A stretch of DNA of 5,716 nt from JBDLIL01 sp039714855 (lineage in GTDB: Bacteria > Patescibacteriota > Microgenomatia > UBA1400 > PJMF01). Numbering within the stretch: the first letter of the stretch is position 1; the number at the start of each line of letters is the position of its first letter. The notes beneath the pieces were generated by a model. It was not told the DNA's origin and made no database searches. It saw only the letters and a list, made by a program, of their open reading frames with translations. The position numbers were made by a program, and so were the translations under genes. Below are positions 1 to 5,118 of this stretch, in pieces. The stretch spans positions 1 to 5,716 of the forward strand of contig JBDLIL010000056.1 in NCBI GenBank assembly GCA_039714855.1, given 5' to 3'.

Positions 1-1105
1 TCTGAGGAGTAGGTAGTTGGTCTGTTGGTGTGAGGACATTGTTGTTATCAAAAGCAATGGCGCCTTCTGGTTTCTCTACCTCTATAATAAATTTTTGATC
101 TTTTCCAAATATGCTTGTAATTATATTTTTACTGACAATTTTCCTTTGATGATTTAATTGGTGATATGTTTTACTAATTTTAGGGTATCCATCTAAAACT
201 TGCAAAAATCTTTCGTTCATATCCTGTCCGAAAAAGATCATCATGATTAGGGTTATTGCATAAAAAATACCAGCATATTTTAATTGAAAGATAATTTTCT
301 GTGTCCAACTGGGTTTTTTCAGTGCAAAGAGTCCCATAACCACAGTAATTCCTACGAGATAAGATGCAAAAGGCGTGCGAGAGGCACTAGTAACTAATAG
401 CCACAATCCAAGGATAAAGCATATAAAGAAGAACACTCTAGCAATGATTTTTTTGCTATATATAAACAGACTAAGTAGTAAAGGCAGTAAAATCACTAGA
501 TAGGCTCCCAAATCGTAATGTCCAGCAAAAGTGGATTGTACTCTGGCATGTTCTGTCAGATAGAGTCTCACGCCCTTGCTAAACTCTCTGTTCATGGTGG
601 AATAAACTGGCCAATAAAGATATTTTTGACCGTAACCATAGATAGTGATGGCTACAACTGTTAAGCCAGAGATAAATAAAAGTTTTTTCACATCTTTGGC
701 GCTTTTGATTGAAGAATAGAGAATAAAGAATAAAGAAAAGTATTCTAAATACCTAAAGTAGTGCAATAAACTCTTGCCCAAATGCAGTGGCTCTAGGGGA
801 ATAGTATTAATAACAAAAACTCCTCCCAATACTGATAACAAGCCTATCGTGGCGTAAGCGATTACTAGATAGAAATATATAGATCGCCAAGCTATTTTTT
901 TTCTAAATACTTGAATCAGCCAGATTATTCCAGCAAAGGCAACTAACACATCTTCGAGTCTAACCCGAACAATATATTGTTCTATGGGGCTAAAGAGAGG
1001 TATTTTTGGCCAGAGGGGTATAAAGGCGATTAGAAAAGCACTCAAAAACAAGAGAAGATTATTGTCAAGCCAACTAATTAATTTCTTTCTTGATAGAAGT
1101 TTCAT
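1..1105 (-). CDS. O-antigen ligase/polymerase-like polytopic membrane protein (partial, C-terminus off the left edge)
   Basis: The ATG at 1105-1103 opens a frame that stays open to the window edge, giving 368 residues with no stop. The protein begins with a short basic N-terminus and then shows about nine to ten hydrophobic segments, roughly at residues 17-32, 52-67, 76-98, 120-132, 141-157, 199-216, 222-239, 246-261 and 276-293. A hydrophilic, probably extracytoplasmic, region follows from about 294 to the edge, ending in a Pro/Thr-rich stretch. The segment STFAGHYDLGAYL (191-203) and the TSASRTPF motif (239-246) resemble the Wzy_C/O-antigen ligase superfamily. Members join or polymerise lipid-linked glycans on the outer face of the membrane. 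Without an LPS context, polymerase, ligase and protein O-oligosaccharyltransferase cannot be separated. The start lies 3 nt after the GT2 stop (TAA CTC ATG), so translational coupling is likely; no Shine-Dalgarno is visible. A 7-bp repeat tract lies within the segment near residues 122-131. Confidence 0.8.
   Translation of the reverse strand, partial: MKLLSRKKLISWLDNNLLLFLSAFLIAFIPLWPKIPLFSPIEQYIVRVRLEDVLVAFAGIIWLIQVFRKKIAWRSIYFYLVIAYATIGLLSVLGGVFVINTIPLEPLHLGKSLLHYFRYLEYFSLFFILYSSIKSAKDVKKLLFISGLTVVAITIYGYGQKYLYWPVYSTMNREFSKGVRLYLTEHARVQSTFAGHYDLGAYLVILLPLLLSLFIYSKKIIARVFFFICFILGLWLLVTSASRTPFASYLVGITVVMGLFALKKPSWTQKIIFQLKYAGIFYAITLIMMIFFGQDMNERFLQVLDGYPKISKTYHQLNHQRKIVSKNIITSIFGKDQKFIIEVEKPEGAIAFDNNNVLTPTDQLPTPQ
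714..741. repeat. Heptanucleotide tract GAATAAA inside the O-antigen ligase gene
   Basis: Read on the + strand, gaataga at 714 is followed by gaataaa at 721 and again at 728, then a degenerate unit at 735. The period is exactly 7 bp. On the coding (minus) strand it encodes residues 122-131 of the membrane protein, part of a hydrophobic segment (YFSLFFILYS). Positions 720-739 are an exact reverse complement of 1935-1954 in the GT2 gene. Confidence 0.7.
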
Positions 1106-1108
1106 GAG

Positions 1109-2119
1109 TTAGTCTAATTTTGTCAGAGCTTCTCTATATATGCTTGCTCTTTTTTTGTCTTGAAGTATTGTAGCAAAAAGAAAGATTCTTAGATATATTC
1201 CAGATCGCAGAATATTTTTTAATATAGGTAGTTGCCAGAGCGGCTTATGTTTTGACCATATGTAAATATATCCTTTAAGTTCACCAATAAGAGCATTCTT
1301 GCTAGAAGAACTGGCACAGCCCAAATGGGTTGTTTGAGCTTTTGGGTGAATAGCGACATCCCAATGATGGTTAGCAGCTCTCATACAAAATTCTATATCT
1401 TCGCCATACATAAAAATATTTTCATCTAAAAAACCAATTTCATCAAAAACTTCGCGTTTAATCAGCATGGCAGTAGCAGCCACCCAGGGTTTTGTTTTTA
1501 GATATTGGATATTGGATACTGAATATTGTTTGAAATTTGGGGTTTGGATTTTGTTGCTTCTTAATCCTGTGTGTTGCGTACTAGGTAAAAACTTTCCCAA
1601 TATAGGAATGTCATCTAAAAACATCATGTGATTAAAGATACTGAATAAGTTTGGAAAAGAACCGCCTTGGGGTTGAATGCTAGCATCTTTGTTGAGTAGT
1701 GTTGAAGATAATATTCCCAATTTATCTAATTTATTATGATAGGAGCTAAGAGTGGCCGTACTTTCATTGTTTTTAAATTTTTCAAAAGCGTTTACCAATT
1801 CTTCTAAGGCGTTTTTTTGAACTATAGTGTCGGAGTTTAATAATAAAACATACTTGCCCTTAGCTTTTTTAATGCCTTGATTATTGGCCACCGCAAAACC
1901 AGTGTTTTTTTTGTTGGCAATTACAAATATATTTTTTTCTTTATTCTTTATTCTTTTAACTTTTTCTAAAGAGTCATCGCTAGAATTGTTATCTATTAAT
2001 ATTATTTCAGCTTTACCTTCAAGCAGTTTGGATTTTTTGATATCGTTTAAACAGGAATTGATAGTTTGCAGAGTTAGATCTGCTGTGTTGTAGGAGACAA
2101 TGATGATAGAAAGTAACAT
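1109..2119 (-). CDS. Family 2 glycosyltransferase (GT-A fold)
   Basis: This 336-residue protein is predicted to transfer a sugar from an activated nucleotide donor to a growing surface glycan at the cytoplasmic face of the membrane. The N-terminus MLLSIIIVSYN is the classic GT2 first strand. DNNSSDDS (43-50) and NTGFAVANNQGI (72-83) are nucleotide-binding segments, and LLNSDT (93-98) carries the metal-binding DXD-like site. WVAATAMLIKREVF (212-225) and the DE...FMYGED stretch (232-241) give the acceptor-side acidic residues. The C-terminal 60 residues hold an amphipathic or hydrophobic stretch (about 303-320) that could sit on the membrane. This architecture matches rhamnosyltransferase-like GT2 enzymes, but the sugar cannot be told. 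Residues 188-207, just before the WVAATAM segment, are encoded by a 7-bp repeat tract and look like an extra loop. A second possible insert lies near 118-133. It sits 36 nt after the acyltransferase stop and 3 nt before the membrane protein gene. ATG start; no Shine-Dalgarno seen. Confidence 0.9.
   Translation of the reverse strand: MLLSIIIVSYNTADLTLQTINSCLNDIKKSKLLEGKAEIILIDNNSSDDSLEKVKRIKNKEKNIFVIANKKNTGFAVANNQGIKKAKGKYVLLLNSDTIVQKNALEELVNAFEKFKNNESTATLSSYHNKLDKLGILSSTLLNKDASIQPQGGSFPNLFSIFNHMMFLDDIPILGKFLPSTQHTGLRSNKIQTPNFKQYSVSNIQYLKTKPWVAATAMLIKREVFDEIGFLDENIFMYGEDIEFCMRAANHHWDVAIHPKAQTTHLGCASSSSKNALIGELKGYIYIWSKHKPLWQLPILKNILRSGIYLRIFLFATILQDKKRASIYREALTKLD
1501..1556. repeat. Eight-unit heptanucleotide tract inside the GT2 gene
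   Basis: The tract has a strict 7-bp period on the + strand in two blocks. Block one is gatattg at 1501 and 1508, gatactg at 1515 and aatattg at 1522. Block two has units starting tttg at 1529, 1536, 1543 and 1550 (tttgaaa, tttgggg, tttggat, tttgttg). The tract is in frame without stops on the coding strand and encodes GT2 residues 188-207, an Asn/Gln/Lys-rich segment lying between recognisable GT2 motifs. Confidence 0.85.
1938..1958. repeat. Three-unit heptanucleotide tract TCTTTAT inside the GT2 gene
   Basis: tctttat at 1938 and 1945 is followed by the variant tctttta at 1952. It encodes GT2 residues 54-61 (VKRIKNKE). The surrounding 1935-1954 is identical over 20 nt to the reverse complement of 720-739 in the membrane protein gene, so the same heptamer occurs in opposite orientation in two neighbouring genes. 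Confidence 0.65.
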
Positions 2120-2155
2120 GGAATAAGTATAGCGTATAGGAGTTAAAACTCTAAA

Positions 2156-2764
2156 CTACTGAAACCACCTAGCTCGACCCAGTTTATAATCCAAATCTTT
2201 AATATCTCTTTTACCAATTTCTTTGGCTGGGACTCCGGCTACTATTATTCCAGAATTTACATCTTTAGTAACTACTGCTCCAGCTGCTATTACAGCACCT
2301 TTGGCAATTTTTACACCTGGTAGAATAGTAACCCTAGGACCAACAAAAACATAGTCTTCTATTGTTACTGCTTCCTCTATGGGACGCATATCTTTTTTCT
2401 TCAAATCGTGCTCACTATTCCAAATCATAACTTCACTAGCTATGTCTACATGGTCACCGATTTTTAAAAAAGATTTTGAGTTTTGTAGTTGTCTTCTACC
2501 ATCTAGTGTGACTTTTTCACCAATAATACTATCTTCTCCTATTACGATATTTCTGGGGTCATAAATTCTGGCTCTCATATGAATGGTGGAGCCTTTGCCG
2601 ATTTTCATGCCTGACAATCTATAAAAAAATCGACGGAAATGGTGAGAAGGTACTTCTCCCACTCCCCACCATAAAAAACCAGTGACTAATTCCAGCCAAA
2701 TGCTTTTGATTCTGTTAATTACTTTTTGCGGTAGTGATTTATTTTCAAATGATAGTTGAGACAT
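2156..2764 (-). CDS. Left-handed beta-helix (hexapeptide repeat) acyltransferase
   Basis: This 202-residue protein belongs to the trimeric hexapeptide O-acetyltransferase superfamily (WcaF/Maa/NodL-like), which typically moves acetyl from acetyl-CoA to a sugar hydroxyl. Residues 19-50 form a hydrophobic and basic N-terminal segment. The coil turns start at about 52 (MKIGKGSTI) and continue with NIVIGEDSIIGEKV (72-85), the VDIAS turn (106-110), VTIEDYVFVGPRVTILPGVKIAKGAVIAAGAVVTKDV split over 133-169, and the usual AGVPAKEIG closing turn (176-184). H119 in NSEHD is the likely catalytic histidine. Residues 91-98 lie in a loop that appears about seven residues longer than in relatives as I remember them, and its DNA has weak 7-bp periodicity. 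The context with glycosyltransferases and a Wzy-like protein suggests it decorates a surface glycan. The start is 7 nt after the coiled-coil gene; no clear Shine-Dalgarno. The substrate is unknown. Confidence 0.9.
   Translation of the reverse strand: MSQLSFENKSLPQKVINRIKSIWLELVTGFLWWGVGEVPSHHFRRFFYRLSGMKIGKGSTIHMRARIYDPRNIVIGEDSIIGEKVTLDGRRQLQNSKSFLKIGDHVDIASEVMIWNSEHDLKKKDMRPIEEAVTIEDYVFVGPRVTILPGVKIAKGAVIAAGAVVTKDVNSGIIVAGVPAKEIGKRDIKDLDYKLGRARWFQ
2472..2492. repeat. Weak three-unit 7-bp periodic tract in the acyltransferase gene
   Basis: gattttg at 2472 and agttttg at 2479 are followed by tagttgt at 2486. Only two units are clearly alike, so the call is tentative. It covers the codons for residues 91-98, the loop that seems inserted between the LDGR and KIGDHVDIAS coil turns. 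A 21-bp (three-unit) gain would add exactly seven residues. Confidence 0.35.
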
Positions 2765-2771
2765 GATAATT

Positions 2772-3059
2772 TTAAAACACAGGAGAAATGCTAATTTGGT
2801 GTTCGATTTTGTCCAATCGCTTATCGTGTTTAATCAGCTCATTATCGAAGGTATCGATCAAAACGTTTTGATTTTTCTTGACAGTTTTTAGCTCTCTTTT
2901 GACAGTCTTCATGTCTTTTTCTAAAGTTCCCAGTCTCTTATCCACTCCATCAAATCTCTTATCCACTCCATCAAGTCGATGATTCACACCCACTAACTGC
3001 TTATTAATACTCCGTAGTTCTTGAAAAATTTGGTTGTTTGAGATTTGAGGTTTTGCCAT
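2772..3059 (-). CDS. Small coiled-coil protein of unknown function
   Basis: This 95-residue, soluble, highly charged protein has no signal peptide or membrane segment. Hydrophobic residues fall at perfect heptad a/d positions from about L22 to V60: L22, V25, L29, V32, F36, V39, L43, L46, M50, V53, L57, V60. This predicts one uninterrupted helix of more than five heptads that should form a parallel or trimeric coiled coil. A second short helix follows (NVLIDTFDNEL, then KHDKRLDKIEHQIS). The heptads VDKRFDG/VDKRLGT and KTVKREL/KTVKKNQ are near-duplicates that mirror 21-bp DNA repeats. Similar short coiled-coil proteins are, as I recall, common hypotheticals in Microgenomates genomes. It lies 24 nt after ruvB and 7 nt before the acyltransferase, so it is probably co-transcribed. 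I do not recognise a function. A structural or multimerising role is the most that can be inferred. Confidence 0.8.
   Translation of the reverse strand: MAKPQISNNQIFQELRSINKQLVGVNHRLDGVDKRFDGVDKRLGTLEKDMKTVKRELKTVKKNQNVLIDTFDNELIKHDKRLDKIEHQISISPVF
2936..2977. repeat. Two 21-bp tandem repeats encoding coiled-coil heptads
   Basis: Positions 2936-2956 and 2957-2977 are tandem 21-bp copies differing at one base (caaatc versus caagtc at the end). A third, decayed copy follows at 2978-2998. A second 21-bp spaced pair lies nearby, with gacagt at 2880 and 2901. Each unit encodes one seven-residue heptad, so the coil probably grew by unit duplication. Confidence 0.85.
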
Positions 3060-3083
3060 ATATTACCGAATATATCATTGCAG

Positions 3084-4049
3084 CTAGCTTAAACCAAGAT
3101 GCTTGTAAGCTAATTTTTGAATCACTCTACCCTTTGGTGTTTTTTTCATAAAACCTATTTGTAACAGAAACGGTTCTATGACTTCTTCTATGGTAATGGC
3201 ATCCTCGTTAAGGGTGGCAGCTACGGTAGATAATCCCACAGGGCCGCCGGCATGCTTGTTAATAATAGTGGAGAGGAATTTTCTGTCCATATCGGTAAGA
3301 CCCAATTTGTCTACAGCATGTAAATCGAGTGCTTCATGTACTAATTCAGGATTTATTTGATTATTATTATTTATTTGAGCGTAATCTCTTACGCGTTTTA
3401 ATAGTTTTAATGCTATACGGGGTGTGCCTCTAGATCTTCTGGCGATTTCTAAGGCACTGTCTTTTTCTAAAATAATTTCTAGCTTATCAGCAGCATTTTG
3501 CAAAATACTAATTAATTCTTCAGGCTTGTAATGTTTTACTCTGTGGGTGACGCCAAAGCGATCCCTAAAAGGTCCTGCCAGAGCTCCAAAGCGAGTAGTT
3601 GCCCCCACTAGGGTAAATTTGGGTAAATCTATGCGAACTGTTCTGGCTGAGGGGCCTTTGCCAATGACAATATCTAAAGCATAGTCTTCCATAACAGCAT
3701 AAAGCATTTCTTCTACTGGTTTTCTGAGGCGATGGATTTCGTCTATGAAGAATATATCTCCTGCCTTGAGATTTGTGAGTATGGCAGCTAAATCCCCTGT
3801 TTTAGATAGCGCTGTGCCGGAGCTAATCCTGATTTCAGACTCCATTTCTTTGGCTACTAGGTGAGCCAAAGTGGTTTTACCTAAGCCTGGTGGACCATAT
3901 AATAAGACATGATCGACAGCTTCTTGACGCTCTTTGGCGGCTTTTATAGCAATGCCTAGAGATTTTTTTATTTGAGATTGACCCTGAAAATTAACCCAGT
4001 TTTGAATTCGCAAGGTATTCAGTAGTGTTTCGTCTTTGTCATTGACCAT
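3084..4049 (-). CDS. ruvB: Holliday junction branch migration ATPase RuvB
   Basis: RuvB is the hexameric AAA+ motor that, loaded by RuvA, pumps DNA through a Holliday junction during homologous recombination and fork repair. This 321-residue protein, slightly short of the usual 330-350, has Walker A GPPGLGKT (52-59), Walker B FFIDEIH (100-106), sensor 1 GATTR (149-153), the arginine-finger segment PFRDRFG (160-166, likely R164) and sensor 2 RGTPR (207-211). The C-terminal winged-helix DNA-binding domain carries HAGGPVGLST (266-275) and TPKGR (304-308, usually TPRGR). All key residues are present. The ATG start overlaps the end of ruvA by 11 nt and has a Shine-Dalgarno-like AAAGG six bases upstream. 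An Asn-rich loop near 227-230 comes from a simple AT-rich sequence. The domain content and adjacency to ruvA and ruvC make the assignment secure. Confidence 0.98.
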   Translation of the reverse strand: MVNDKDETLLNTLRIQNWVNFQGQSQIKKSLGIAIKAAKERQEAVDHVLLYGPPGLGKTTLAHLVAKEMESEIRISSGTALSKTGDLAAILTNLKAGDIFFIDEIHRLRKPVEEMLYAVMEDYALDIVIGKGPSARTVRIDLPKFTLVGATTRFGALAGPFRDRFGVTHRVKHYKPEELISILQNAADKLEIILEKDSALEIARRSRGTPRIALKLLKRVRDYAQINNNNQINPELVHEALDLHAVDKLGLTDMDRKFLSTIINKHAGGPVGLSTVAATLNEDAITIEEVIEPFLLQIGFMKKTPKGRVIQKLAYKHLGLS

Positions 4050-4611
4050 TTGAAACCTTTCTGATTCCCTCTCTTACTAATTCTTCTACACTCATACCTT
4101 CTCTATCAATTTCCTGCAATGCTAAACTGATCTTATCAGCTTCAAACCCAAGAGCTTGCAAGGCTTCAGCGGCTTCCTGTTCTGCGTTGGACATTGGACC
4201 AAGATCTAAATCTTTAATTCCACCTACTTTGCTTTTTAAATCTATTATTATTTTTTGTGCGACTTTTTTACCCACTCTGGGAACTGCTTTAAAGAAACTA
4301 ACGTTTGTTTGCTTAATAGCCTCTACTATAGCTTCTGAGCCAGAGTTAAACATATTTATAGCGGTTTTGGGCCCGACGCCATTAACACTTATTAGAAGTT
4401 GAAAAATTTGTTTATCCTGAAAATTTTCAAAGCCATAAAGCTCTAAAGCTTCTTCTTTTACGTGGGTGTAAATGAAAAGCTCAGCCTCAGTTAATTTACT
4501 TAATTTATTTAATAATAAATTATTAACCAAAACATGATAACCCACACCATTTACCAAGATAGTGAGTTCATCGTTATTTATAAGTGCTTGTCCAGAGAGA
4601 TAAGAGATCAT
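4039..4611 (-). CDS. ruvA: Holliday junction branch migration complex subunit RuvA
   Basis: RuvA tetramers bind the four-way junction, hold it square and recruit RuvB rings. The 190-residue product has the usual three domains. The N-terminal OB fold covers about 1-63, with the conserved VKEEALELYGF at 51-61. A double helix-hairpin-helix domain follows, with hairpins at SVNGVGPKTA (75-84) and AVPRVGKKVA (109-118). After a short linker, the C-terminal three-helix RuvB-binding domain spans about 143-190 (AAEALQALGFE...). In the second hairpin the first glycine of the common PGIGKK pattern is replaced by arginine (R112), a variant I associate with Patescibacteria. The ATG lies 3 nt after the ruvC stop (TGA TAC ATG), without a Shine-Dalgarno, so it probably depends on translational coupling. 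The gene ends in TGA and overlaps ruvB by 11 nt. Confidence 0.97.
   Translation of the reverse strand: MISYLSGQALINNDELTILVNGVGYHVLVNNLLLNKLSKLTEAELFIYTHVKEEALELYGFENFQDKQIFQLLISVNGVGPKTAINMFNSGSEAIVEAIKQTNVSFFKAVPRVGKKVAQKIIIDLKSKVGGIKDLDLGPMSNAEQEAAEALQALGFEADKISLALQEIDREGMSVEELVREGIRKVSNGQ
4056..4060 (-). promoter_or_regulatory. Shine-Dalgarno-like site of ruvB
   Basis: On the minus strand AAAGG lies at 4060-4056, six bases before the ruvB ATG at 4049. It sits inside the 3' end of ruvA and is the best ribosome binding site at any start in this window. It supports the ATG start and suggests that ruvB is initiated independently as well as by coupling. Confidence 0.6.
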
Positions 4612-4614
4612 GTA

Positions 4615-5118
4615 TCAAACTATAGCAGGTTTAGGATTAACTAAGTAGTGTGTTTGTGCTATGGCTATGGCGTCCATGGCATCATCTAGAGTTTTTTTAT
4701 TTGGGAGTTTTAACTCTAACTTTAGCATTTTTTCTACTGCCTTTTTATCTGCTTTGCCGTTGCCCGTAATTGCTAATTTGATCTGATTGGGATTATATTC
4801 AAATATTTCCAGATTGTTGGTTAAACAAATTTGAGTAATTACGCCCTTTGCTTCAGCTACGCGCATAGCAGTTTTTTTATTTACTGAGAATAATACCGTT
4901 TCTATGGCAAGAATATTTGGCTTGTATTTTTTTATTATTTTATTTAAATTTTTACTAGTTTCTTGATATCTTTGAGTGAGTGAGTTTTGCTTATTAGTTT
5001 GAATACAGCCAAAATCTAGAATTTCTAATTTCGAATTTAGAATTTGAGCTAAGCAGTAGCCTACACGATCATAGCCAGGGTCAATTCCTAAAATAATTTG
5101 TGGATTTTTATTTTTCAC
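4615..5118 (-). CDS. ruvC: Crossover junction endodeoxyribonuclease RuvC
   Basis: RuvC is the dimeric, metal-dependent nuclease with an RNase H fold that cuts Holliday junctions symmetrically. The 167 residues match the usual length of about 160-175. The four catalytic acids are all present: D13 in GIDPGYDRVGY, E73 in LAIETVLF, and D146 and D149 in LDDAMDAIAIAQTH. The GNGKADKKAVEKML stretch (119-132) fits the conserved helix before the last acids. The start is GTG at 5118-5116, chosen because no in-frame ATG lies before the first catalytic motif, the protein then begins 12 residues before D13 as expected, and a GGAAG sequence lies 9 bases upstream. The frame overlaps the preceding glycosyltransferase by 11 nt, and the TGA stop is 3 nt before ruvA. 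Residues 25-34 (the first beta-hairpin) are encoded by a four-unit 7-bp repeat without changing the length relative to E. coli RuvC. Confidence 0.97.
   Translation of the reverse strand: MKNKNPQIILGIDPGYDRVGYCLAQILNSKLEILDFGCIQTNKQNSLTQRYQETSKNLNKIIKKYKPNILAIETVLFSVNKKTAMRVAEAKGVITQICLTNNLEIFEYNPNQIKLAITGNGKADKKAVEKMLKLELKLPNKKTLDDAMDAIAIAQTHYLVNPKPAIV
5018..5045. repeat. Four-unit heptanucleotide tract NNAATTT inside ruvC
   Basis: Exact 7-bp units lie in tandem on the + strand: agaattt at 5018, ctaattt at 5025, cgaattt at 5032 and agaattt again at 5039. It is in frame in ruvC and encodes QILNSKLEIL (residues 25-34). By comparison with E. coli RuvC from memory the spacing from GIDPG to GCI is unchanged, so the tract replaces or resembles native hairpin sequence and is not an added loop. 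Confidence 0.8.

Noticed and set aside
1..50. GT-rich stretch with possible 7-bp periodicity at the left edge.
   Set aside because: Units are too degenerate to register, and the Pro/Thr-rich coding of an extracytoplasmic loop explains the composition.
1884..2093. Open frame of 69 codons on the + strand.
   Set aside because: It is antisense to the conserved GT2 motifs and has no ribosome binding site or recognisable domain; it is a shadow frame. The same applies to + strand frames at 2379-2564, 3178-3360, 4187-4402 and 5100-5564.
3351..3378. Direct repeat of atttatttga 18 bp apart in ruvB.
   Set aside because: It is a low-complexity AAT/ATT run encoding Gln-Ile-Asn-rich loop residues, the period is 18 bp and not 7, and the RuvB length at this loop looks normal.
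4501..4522. Perfect 9-bp inverted repeat with a 4-nt loop (taatttatt/aataaatta) in ruvA.
   Set aside because: It is made only of A and T, lies mid-gene, would be a weak hairpin and has no T-run. It encodes the Asn/Leu-rich NNLLLNKL loop, so codon composition explains it.
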